Assembly (NCBI RefSeq): GCF_030758455.1
Contig: NZ_CP132355.1
Coordinates: 1 to 40,780 of the forward strand
Direction of reading: 5' to 3'
Length of the DNA: 40,780 nucleotides
Origin: Erwinia pyri
GTDB taxonomy: Bacteria > Pseudomonadota > Gammaproteobacteria > Enterobacterales > Enterobacteriaceae
In this document: positions 1 to 4,625 of the stretch, in pieces
Layout of the letters: each line of letters opens with the position of its first letter
How positions within the stretch are numbered: the stretch's first letter is position 1
The notes under the pieces: model-generated
The model's input: the letters and a program-made list of their open reading frames with translations, nothing else
Told to the model about the DNA's origin: nothing
The model's database searches: none
Position numbers and translations under genes: made by a program

Positions 1-1
1 T

Positions 2-154
2 GATAACGGGTTTGTAGCAACTCTGATTTCTGAGCTGATCACCCTGTTCGAAAAGCTGGATAACCACGTTCACGCTTTCATCAGACGATACGAAAACAAA
101 CATGGCCGGTACGATATCTCGTTGCCTCCAGGTGCATCCAAAACCCCGCTGTAG
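2..154 (+). pseudogene. 3' end of the HEPN-motif gene cut by the transposon
   Basis: The frame is open from the first base of the window and ends with TAG at 152-154, giving 50 residues with no start of their own. The first codons, GAT AAC GGG, continue exactly the reading frame of the gene at 35212, which is broken by a Tn3-family insertion after CTT GAT. Joining 35832 to base 5, so that the 5-bp duplication is counted once, gives a 256-residue protein. The piece is rich in Leu, Ile and Phe and looks helical. It has no promoter or ribosome site and is unlikely to be translated. The stop codon falls where similarity to the resolvase gene begins, so this end is also a recombination border. Confidence 0.85.
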
Positions 155-304
155 TACAAAGGGCGTCAGGTTAACCAGTCACGGTACGATGCAATCAATA
201 AGCTTCTTGCCAGTTGTAGTTCATGGAGCCAGGTTCAAAAGATCATGGGCTGTAGTCGTGGCACAATCAGTAATGCGGTTAAAAGCAAAACTGCATCAAT
301 TTAG
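153..304 (+). pseudogene. Diverged 3' remnant of a serine resolvase gene
   Basis: From about base 153 the sequence matches the 3' part of the intact resolvase gene (33183 onward) in the same orientation, with scattered substitutions. In frame it reads GRQVNQSRYDAINKLLAS and on through the C-terminal helix-turn-helix to TAG at 302-304. The catalytic domain is absent. After GTISNAV the tail differs from the intact gene (KSKTASI against KQSEKLRLNE), so this is not a recent identical copy but a related allele. Together with 33183-33365 it brackets the three-gene cargo as imperfect direct repeats, which suggests that the cargo entered or was swapped in by recombination inside a resolvase gene. Confidence 0.85.
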
Positions 305-328
305 TTACAACAGTCTCAAGGAGTGGAT

Positions 329-481
329 ATGGAAGACGTAACCGAAACCTTTGATGTTCTAAGATATGTGCCGCTTTTCCTTGCGCTTATAGTCTGGGCT
401 AATCATTTTTATGTACGCACCAGATACAACAAATTTGACTCTATGAGACGCTTTAGGAGATGGAATGACATCGGCAGCTGA
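329..481 (+). CDS. Small single-pass membrane protein, 50 aa
   Basis: Unknown protein. The ATG follows AAGGAG (318-323) at a suitable distance. The product begins MEDVTETFDVLRYVPLF, has one hydrophobic segment at about residues 13-29 (VPLFLALIVWANHFYV) and ends in a basic tail rich in Arg, which predicts a cytoplasmic C-terminus. Its 3' end overlaps the next small frame by 17 bases and both have good ribosome sites, a pattern typical of a translationally coupled pair. It starts 25 bases behind the stop of the resolvase remnant and may have been co-transcribed with the original resolvase. No function is proposed. Confidence 0.55.
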   Translation: MEDVTETFDVLRYVPLFLALIVWANHFYVRTRYNKFDSMRRFRRWNDIGS

Positions 482-602
482 GAACAAACAAGATACGCTG
501 AATCAGATAATTAAAGCCGAAGAGAGGAGGGTAGATCTTTCCTTAAAGCTTTCGGTAATGTTCTCACTGATAGCCGTATTCTGGATGTTTTATATTCGCT
601 GA
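465..602 (+). CDS. Small membrane protein, 45 aa, coupled to the preceding one
   Basis: Unknown protein. The ATG at 465 lies inside the end of the previous frame and follows AGGAG at 455-459. The product starts with a charged, probably helical segment (MTSAAENKQDTLNQIIKAEE) and ends in one hydrophobic segment of about 16 residues (LSVMFSLIAVFWMFYI) followed by Arg and stop, so it looks like a tail-anchored protein. The 17-base overlap suggests a two-gene unit. Tiny paired membrane proteins can be holin-like, toxin-like or helper subunits; the sequence does not decide between these. Confidence 0.5.
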   Translation: MTSAAENKQDTLNQIIKAEERRVDLSLKLSVMFSLIAVFWMFYIR

Positions 603-712
603 TAAGAGGGTTTGAGGGCCAACGGAGCGAAAACGTACTTTAGCGAAGTAACTGACTAATATATTGGATAAAATGGACATAATAAATTGCCCTTAAACTC
701 TGTTCCTTAGAT

Positions 713-1075
713 CTAAATCCGCTCTTTGCAATCTGCCAATTGGTAGGCTGAAAGAAGACGAACTAAAATGCCACCATGAGGCGTCGGGTTCTCATCATTC
801 ATTTTGCTCATTAAAGAGCCATACGTCTGGCCTGCCTGCTCACAGTTCACGCCGTGAGCTTTAGCTTGGTCGTTGAATTTACGTGCCGCACCCAGCATGA
901 GGGGAGCAATGGCCCCTTCATGACCGGGTACTGCACCTAGCTCAACCGCAACACCAGGCATGCTTAAAAACTGGCCAACTTCAACGGCCGCCTCGTCAGA
1001 TGCTGACAAGTCATTTGAATACGCGAAGTGAGAAATAAAACCAAAGGCAATAATCAAAACATCAAACTTTTTCAT
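713..1075 (-). CDS. Secreted hypothetical protein, 120 aa
   Basis: Unknown protein. The N-terminus (MKKFDVLIIAFGFISHFAYS) is a short basic start plus a hydrophobic core, a probable signal peptide with cleavage near residue 20 and export to the periplasm. The mature part holds two cysteines, in HGVNCEQAG and LADCKERI, which could form a disulfide. It is rich in Ala and Gly with a helical pattern. It is monocistronic on the minus strand, and the next gene on that side is the small toxin-like frame at 1448. A periplasmic binding or inhibitor role would fit the size but nothing identifies one. Confidence 0.6.
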   Translation of the reverse strand: MKKFDVLIIAFGFISHFAYSNDLSASDEAAVEVGQFLSMPGVAVELGAVPGHEGAIAPLMLGAARKFNDQAKAHGVNCEQAGQTYGSLMSKMNDENPTPHGGILVRLLSAYQLADCKERI

Positions 1076-1447
1076 GAGTCCGCCGTTATAATTAACAATT
1101 ATATATTTCTAATATTAGAGCATTTAAGTGTCATATCAGTCGGTTACTTTGCTAACGTACTCAGGAGTTTGAAGTCCAGCCATACAAAACCGTGATTTGC
1201 TTGCCGGGAGGAGGATACGGAATGTTCGCCCTGGTGTTGGCTGTCCGCACCCCCGCTGGCACTACATATAGTATCGGCAGTAGCCGGGAAAGCTATAGCC
1301 ATTGATGGAATGGTGTTCAAACATCAAAGGGGGCAGGATGGTTAGGTGAGGAGCAATGACAAGTCTTTATTATGTTGTAACTAAAATGTGTTTTTATTAA
1401 AGGCCGGAGGTGGTATGCCCCCGGCCTTAATTACGTTTCCGCTACCC
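1076..1447. other. Intergenic stretch with one weak short frame
   Basis: No convincing gene. One short plus-strand frame (1222-1305, 27 residues, starting MFALVLAV) has a strong ribosome site (GGAGGA six bases before the ATG). From memory this start resembles the N-terminus of small DUF1482 proteins, but the frame stops early, so it is at most a decayed fragment. The A+T-rich segment 1085-1125 is the likely promoter area of the minus-strand gene at 713-1075. The hairpin at 1400-1428 belongs to the locus on the right. Confidence 0.4.
1400..1428 (-). terminator. Hairpin downstream of the DinQ-like gene
   Basis: AAGGCCGG (1400-1407) pairs with CCGGCCTT (1421-1428) around a 13-base loop. On the minus strand it lies 20 bases behind the stop codon of the toxin-like frame and is followed by TTAATAAAAA, a poor U-run. 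It may act as a weak terminator or as a 3' stabilising structure of the mRNA. Confidence 0.5.
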
Positions 1448-1528
1448 TCAGAAGAAGGTTCGGATCAGTTCCAGGAGTGCGATTAACACTCTCAGAACCA
1501 TGATTGCCTTATCAATAAAAGCTCCCAT
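1448..1528 (-). CDS. dinQ: DinQ-like type I toxin peptide, 26 aa
   Basis: The peptide is almost entirely one hydrophobic helix. Residues 5-23 read IDKAIMVLRVLIALLELIR, which closely matches E. coli DinQ as I remember it (IDKAIIVLGALIALLELIR). DinQ is an inner-membrane toxic peptide whose mRNA is controlled by the antisense RNA AgrB. The second of two ATGs is chosen because GGAG stands six bases before it; that ribosome site overlaps the first ATG. A long leader (about 200 bases from a promoter at 1737-1765) precedes the frame and carries a 35-base element repeated in the adjacent divergent RNA, which is the DinQ/AgrB architecture. No canonical LexA box was found, unlike E. coli dinQ. Toxicity here is inferred. 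Confidence 0.7.
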   Translation of the reverse strand: MGAFIDKAIMVLRVLIALLELIRTFF

Positions 1529-1600
1529 GCGTTTCTCCATAAATGGAGTGAGAACACCGCTGCTTGCTCATACACTGCCTGTCACAGCGGTTTCTACATG

Positions 1601-1635
1601 GTTAGGTATAGACAGTTCCCCTCCGGCCAGAGCAC
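1601..1635. repeat. 35-base element in the toxin leader, repeated at 1813-1847
   Basis: The 35 bases 1601-1635 and 1813-1847 are identical except for one C/T difference and lie in the same orientation on the DNA. The toxin mRNA is read from the minus strand through the first copy, and the proposed antisense RNA is read from the plus strand through the second. The two RNAs would therefore be complementary over about 34 bases although their genes do not overlap. Confidence 0.85.
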
Positions 1636-1736
1636 TAAAACCAGCACCACCTGATGTTTTAGCCAGGGCTTTTAATTTGTCCAATACCGCAAAGCGGAGA
1701 GAGCAAGAGGGGAGAGCTAAAGAGCTAACACGCTGA

Positions 1737-1765
1737 TTATACACTTATCGGCTCAAACGTGTTAT
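1737..1765 (-). promoter_or_regulatory. Probable promoter of the DinQ-like mRNA
   Basis: On the minus strand ATAACA (1765-1760), a 17-base spacer and TATAAT (1742-1737) form a sigma-70 type promoter. Transcription would start near 1730 and give an mRNA of roughly 330 bases to the hairpin at 1400. The search for CTG-N10-CAG around it found no LexA site. Confidence 0.55.
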
Positions 1766-1777
1766 TCATCTTCAGGC

Positions 1778-1806
1778 TTGCAGGAAAGCAATTCAGCGCG
1801 TACTAT
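1778..1806 (+). promoter_or_regulatory. Probable promoter of the AgrB-like antisense RNA
   Basis: TTGCAG (1778-1783), a spacer of exactly 17 bases and TACTAT (1801-1806) on the plus strand. The predicted start, near 1813, coincides with the first base of the 35-base repeat. The promoter diverges from that of the toxin mRNA. Confidence 0.55.
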
Positions 1807-1812
1807 TTACTC

Positions 1813-1899
1813 GTTAGGTATAGATAGTTCCCCTCCGGCCAGAGCACCAACTCAAAACCGGAAAACAAAAAAGCCCGATCTCACCAGTCGGGCTTTTTT
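1813..1899 (+). ncRNA. agrB: AgrB-like antisense RNA, about 87 nt
   Basis: A short RNA is bounded by a sigma-70 promoter ending at 1806 and a strong terminator ending in a T-run at 1899. E. coli AgrB is about 84 nt (recalled). Its first 35 bases are complementary to the leader of the DinQ-like mRNA, with one mismatch. By analogy it would pair in trans with the leader, block a standby ribosome site and cause RNase III cleavage. No protein frame is evident in it. The name is by analogy in layout; sequence similarity to AgrB itself was not checked. Confidence 0.6.
1867..1899 (+). terminator. Rho-independent terminator, bidirectional
   Basis: AAAAAAGCCCGA (1867-1878) pairs with TCGGGCTTTTTT (1888-1899) around a nine-base loop. 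The A-run and T-run let it work in both directions: it ends the AgrB-like RNA on the plus strand, and on the minus strand would stop transcripts coming from the RHH gene at 1997. Confidence 0.9.
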
Positions 1900-1996
1900 G
1901 CGTCTGAACAACGTCAGCTACGTGAAATCTGATCGAGCATGAAGGGCGCTAGTCCCGATTTTTTAAGCAGAAGCGCCTGGGGGAAAACCAGTGATT

Positions 1997-2257
1997 CTAC
2001 GTTTCGTCGTTGTCGGCCAGCTCGAACATGGTATTCAGGCTGAAACGGAATTGCTGTACTGATGCGGCAATCTTCCTGCTTCGGGCTCTTTCCTGAGCCA
2101 ACTCCTGCCGGAGTCCGGTTATCGTATCCCTGTTGTGCTGAAGCTCCTGTATGGCAACCATAAAAGCTTTACTGGCAGAAGCCATGCCGGTAGCCTCCTG
2201 CGCCTTTCTGATGACCTGATCCTCATCGTCATCAGTCCTGATTGTGTAATTCCCCAT
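1997..2257 (-). CDS. Ribbon-helix-helix-like DNA-binding protein with coiled-coil tail
   Basis: 86 residues from the ATG at 2257, preferred over the upstream ATG (2278) because AGAGG lies just before it. Residues 3-40 (strand NYTIRTDDDED, then two helices ending near VAIQELQ) have the pattern of an RHH/Arc-type DNA-binding domain. Residues 44-75 are a charged helix (TGLRQELAQERARSRK) likely to form a coiled coil. Proteins of this build on plasmids are autorepressors, partition adaptors or relaxosome helpers. Two TTGCTGGCA sites 44 bp apart lie directly upstream and are plausible operators for this protein. The family was not recognised beyond the fold. Confidence 0.7.
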   Translation of the reverse strand: MGNYTIRTDDDEDQVIRKAQEATGMASASKAFMVAIQELQHNRDTITGLRQELAQERARSRKIAASVQQFRFSLNTMFELADNDET

Positions 2258-2312
2258 GAAAACCTCTTTTGCTGTCATTTTTGGCGTACCGGCACGCGAC
2301 CGGGCGAAACAT

Positions 2313-2365
2313 TTGCTGGCAAAACTTCGGTGGCCAGCAGCTGCGAACGGTAAAATTTGCTGGCA
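2313..2365. repeat. Pair of TTGCTGGCA sites 44 bp apart
   Basis: TTGCTGGCA occurs at 2313-2321 and 2357-2365, start to start 44 bp, in the gap between the SprT-like gene and the RHH gene. The same nonamer with the same 44-bp period occurs three more times at 3485-3581. They are likely binding sites of a plasmid regulator set on the same DNA face about four turns apart. Confidence 0.75.
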
Positions 2366-2366
2366 C

Positions 2367-3185
2367 TTAGCTTTCCCTTAAAGCCTGGTCACAGTCTCCA
2401 CAATGGATATTCATTCCTGCTTTACCCCACACAGCAGCACCACAACCCGGACACTGATATTTTGCCTTGTTGCGTTTAGGCTTATCCTCGAATGCCACGG
2501 CAGGGGGAGAACCGTTTCCGGCTAAAACATCTGAATCCACGCTCCCGCCGTGCGCCGTCACAGATGGCACCAAAGCCATTGACAGCACCGCTTCAATATC
2601 AATGCCTGAGCCTGCATTCTGGTGTGCCTGGGTCAACGTTTCGCGCCATTGATCGATTACTGACGAAAGGTCTTTAGGGTGTTCAACTTTGACCGGATAT
2701 CGGTCAAACCAGCTAAGTGCAAACTGCCCCTGGAACAGTTCGAGCGTAACGAGCTGGAAGCGGCCGCCGGGGATCGGATAGTCGTTAATCTTCTGGCCGA
2801 CTTTTGCACCGCCAGGATGTCCCGTAGAAGAGGGCATAAGCCCGATGCTTTCCATTTTGGCCGCCCACTGCGCATTGTGATAAGTCTTGCGCGAAGGATT
2901 CCCAAAGTGGAACTGCCACATGTGGCACTGTTCGTGAACCAGCGTTTGCATGACTTCAATCAATGGGTAAGACGGAAAATATTCCGGGTTAAGCGCTATC
3001 TCATCAATCATCCTGGTATTGTCGTCAGCGGCAACAAAACGTCTGAAGCTGAAATACCCCATCGTGTTCTTACCACGCTGAAACGTAATCAGGCAGTCGG
3101 GAAGCTCACCGTTGAATAACTTCTGATTATAGAAATCAAATGCCTGCTGTAATTCGCTGTAGGCGCGTTGCGTTGCGCTTGGCAT
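2367..3185 (-). CDS. SprT-like zinc metalloprotease domain protein, 272 aa
   Basis: An SprT/Spartan-type protein. HEQCH at residues 84-88 is the HExxH zinc-binding and catalytic motif, inside TLVHEQCHMWQFHFG. The N-terminal part (LQQAFDFYNQKLFNGELPDCLITF) is the usual SprT opening. A C-terminal zinc ribbon uses C245/C248 and C262/C265. Between them lies a long, plasmid-type linker. SprT-like proteins are found on many conjugative plasmids; eukaryotic Spartan cleaves DNA-protein crosslinks, but the plasmid role is not known. The start codon is placed by GAGGAG that overlaps the stop of the upstream 77-aa gene, two bases away, so the two are co-translated. Predicted cytoplasmic. Confidence 0.85.
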   Translation of the reverse strand: MPSATQRAYSELQQAFDFYNQKLFNGELPDCLITFQRGKNTMGYFSFRRFVAADDNTRMIDEIALNPEYFPSYPLIEVMQTLVHEQCHMWQFHFGNPSRKTYHNAQWAAKMESIGLMPSSTGHPGGAKVGQKINDYPIPGGRFQLVTLELFQGQFALSWFDRYPVKVEHPKDLSSVIDQWRETLTQAHQNAGSGIDIEAVLSMALVPSVTAHGGSVDSDVLAGNGSPPAVAFEDKPKRNKAKYQCPGCGAAVWGKAGMNIHCGDCDQALRES

Positions 3186-3187
3186 TA

Positions 3188-3421
3188 TCAGGACTCCTCA
3201 AAAACAACCCAGCATTTAGCATGGTCAGAATCATTTCTGCCCTCTGCTATAAATACATGGCCTGCGGTATCAACGGCGATTGCGCCCGGTCGTTCATGAC
3301 TGGCATCACGGAGCAGATTCTTCCAGCCATAGACTTCACCTCCCCAAATGAGAACAACACCTGAATCAGCATGTTCCTGATTCTTTTGCCGCCATGCGTC
3401 TGCAATATCAACATGATTCAT
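3188..3421 (-). CDS. Hypothetical protein, 77 aa, coupled to the SprT-like gene
   Basis: Unknown protein, beginning MNHVDIADAWRQKNQEHADSG. The middle holds a beta-rich, aromatic core (VVLIWGGEVYGWKNLL, then AIAVDTAGHVFIAEG), suggesting a compact globular domain without membrane segments. Its stop lies two bases before the SprT-like start. Three TTGCTGGCA sites at 44-bp spacing stand upstream (3485-3581), so this pair is probably one operon under that control. No function proposed. Confidence 0.7.
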   Translation of the reverse strand: MNHVDIADAWRQKNQEHADSGVVLIWGGEVYGWKNLLRDASHERPGAIAVDTAGHVFIAEGRNDSDHAKCWVVFEES

Positions 3422-3484
3422 AAAACAACCTGTGTATTGAACGATACATATTTATAGAACCCATACGTCACGAAAGCAAATTTA

Positions 3485-3581
3485 TTGCTGGCAAATCTTG
3501 ATCGCCGGCTGAAATCGAGGTGACGTTATTGCTGGCATTATTGGCTAACCAATGCTGCTGCAGGAAGTGTAATTGCTGGCA
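3485..3581. repeat. Three TTGCTGGCA sites at exact 44-bp spacing
   Basis: TTGCTGGCA lies at 3485-3493, 3529-3537 and 3573-3581, each 44 bp from the next, in the gap between the 87-aa gene and the 77-aa gene. The spacers are not repeats of each other, although each contains a GGC-rich centre (GCCGGC, TTGGCTAACCAA). Only the nonamer and its phase are conserved, as expected for repeated operators rather than for a duplicated segment. Confidence 0.8.
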
Positions 3582-3625
3582 GAAACAGGTAAGCCCCTGG
3601 AACAGAGGCTTGAAAGGAAAACGGA

Positions 3626-3889
3626 TTAACGTCTTTTAGCCCATGCTTTTTCTTCATTGCTGAGTTGATCTTTATGAAGGTAATCTCCGGTAACCGGGGG
3701 CGGTGTTACCAGCTTAGGACGTCCGTTATCGATATCACGAACGGTTACCAGCCCGACAACTTCGCCATCCTCTTTTAATGCCCAGGCGGCCAGCTGATAG
3801 AGAGTTGCTTCAGCCTTTTCACCCGGAACATTATCATGGCGAAAATACCAGTCGGTGGCCGGGATAATTTGCTTATAGGGGGTACTCAT
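3626..3889 (-). CDS. Hypothetical protein, 87 aa
   Basis: Unknown protein starting MSTPYKQIIPATDWYFRHDN, with a good ribosome site (AAGGAG, 3893-3898). It has one beta-rich segment (GEVVGLVTVRDIDNGRPKLVTPPP) of the kind seen in small plasmid proteins with a short SH3-like or DUF fold, and a basic C-terminus. No membrane segment. It is separated from hns by a terminator-like hairpin, so it probably has its own promoter in the 3890-3940 gap or is read by read-through. Its stop lies just ahead of the three TTGCTGGCA sites. Confidence 0.65.
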   Translation of the reverse strand: MSTPYKQIIPATDWYFRHDNVPGEKAEATLYQLAAWALKEDGEVVGLVTVRDIDNGRPKLVTPPPVTGDYLHKDQLSNEEKAWAKRR

Positions 3890-3903
3890 GATTCTCTCCT
3901 TAA

Positions 3904-3930
3904 AAGCCCCCCGCGAAAGGCTGAGGGCTT
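3904..3930 (-). terminator. Terminator-like hairpin behind hns
   Basis: AAGCCC (3904-3909) can pair with GGGCTT (3925-3930); on the minus strand the stem is followed by TTTTAAGG. It lies 11 bases behind the hns stop and would end the hha-hns transcript. Confidence 0.55.
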
Positions 3931-3940
3931 ACAGATGAAG

Positions 3941-4396
3941 TTACTGCGAATTGCCAGCAGCGGCAGACGGCACTTTCTCAATAAGAAAATCTTCTAACTT
4001 ACGTCCTGCTTCCAACGCTTCAGCGATAGGTTTTGGCGAACGGCCACGGCCAGACCAGAATTTAACTTCGCCGTTTTCTTCAAACTGATATTTAGGTGGT
4101 GCTTTGGGCAATTTACTTTTACGCGATTTTGGCTCTTCATCCGTAAGACCAAGTAACTGCTCTGGAGAGAATCCTTCCCCGGCGATCAGTTGAAGTAATT
4201 CCTGACGTTTTTTCTCGCGTTCCTGACGTGCAGCTGCTTCATGTTCAGCTTCTTCACGTCTTTCTTCAATAACTGCACCCAGTTTTTCCTGCATCTCAAG
4301 AAGTTGTTCGAACTCCGTTTCGCGTGCAAAGACACGTACTGAACGAATATTCAACAGCAGTTTACGTGCGGATTCAAAGGTCTCGTTGTCGCTCAT
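3941..4396 (-). CDS. hns: H-NS family nucleoid-associated silencer, 151 aa
   Basis: The N-terminal 80 residues are a charged helical and coiled-coil dimerisation region (SARKLLLNIRSVRVFARETEF then EERREEAEHEAAARQ). The C-terminal domain carries YQFEENGEVKFWSGRGRSP at about residues 102-120; WSGRGRSPKPI is the H-NS minor-groove hook region (Q/R-G-R). Chromosomal H-NS has 137 residues, so this is a slightly longer plasmid paralogue. H-NS proteins bind A+T-rich DNA and silence it. Plasmid copies are known to lower the cost of carrying foreign DNA, and IncX plasmids usually carry one. The adjacent hha gene makes a natural partner, since Hha docks on the H-NS N-terminal domain. Confidence 0.95.
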   Translation of the reverse strand: MSDNETFESARKLLLNIRSVRVFARETEFEQLLEMQEKLGAVIEERREEAEHEAAARQEREKKRQELLQLIAGEGFSPEQLLGLTDEEPKSRKSKLPKAPPKYQFEENGEVKFWSGRGRSPKPIAEALEAGRKLEDFLIEKVPSAAAGNSQ

Positions 4397-4413
4397 ATTT
4401 CCTCTCTTGATGA

Positions 4414-4620
4414 TTATTTTACGTACTGCCAGACCGAAGCTGGAACTTTATCAAACAGTTTATCCATGACTATCTCAGCCAGTCGGTGATCGGCAGCTGA
4501 ATAAAAGGTTACCAGCTCATCTGCGGTAAGGCAGTGTTCATTTTTTTCTATGATTTTTTCCAGCGTTTCCCGGTGCTGGCACTTTCTTAACTGGTAAAGC
4601 CAGTCTTGTCTTGTTTTCAC
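4414..4620 (-). CDS. hha: Hha/YmoA family modulator of H-NS, 68 aa
   Basis: The sequence follows the chromosomal Hha pattern almost throughout: DWLYQLRKCQHRETLEKIIEKN, then TADELVTFYSAADHRLAEI and KVPASVWQYVK. Length is the family norm (about 70 residues). Hha has no DNA-binding domain of its own; it joins H-NS through its first helices and strengthens silencing of acquired genes, including transfer genes. The gene lies 17 bases before hns on the same strand and 5 bases behind topB, so it is probably read with both. Confidence 0.95.
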   Translation of the reverse strand: MKTRQDWLYQLRKCQHRETLEKIIEKNEHCLTADELVTFYSAADHRLAEIVMDKLFDKVPASVWQYVK

Positions 4621-4625
4621 GGTTG

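Noticed and set aside
1500..1736. Plus-strand open frame of 78 codons
   Set aside because: It lies opposite the toxin start and leader, has no ribosome site, and covers the repeated regulatory element, which explains the sequence better.
1700..1800. LexA (SOS) box at the DinQ-like promoter
   Set aside because: No CTG-N10-CAG or close variant was found on either strand around the -10, although E. coli dinQ has one.
2467..3119. Several plus-strand and other-frame open stretches opposite the SprT-like gene
   Set aside because: They are shadows of a well-supported coding region with HExxH and zinc-ribbon motifs.
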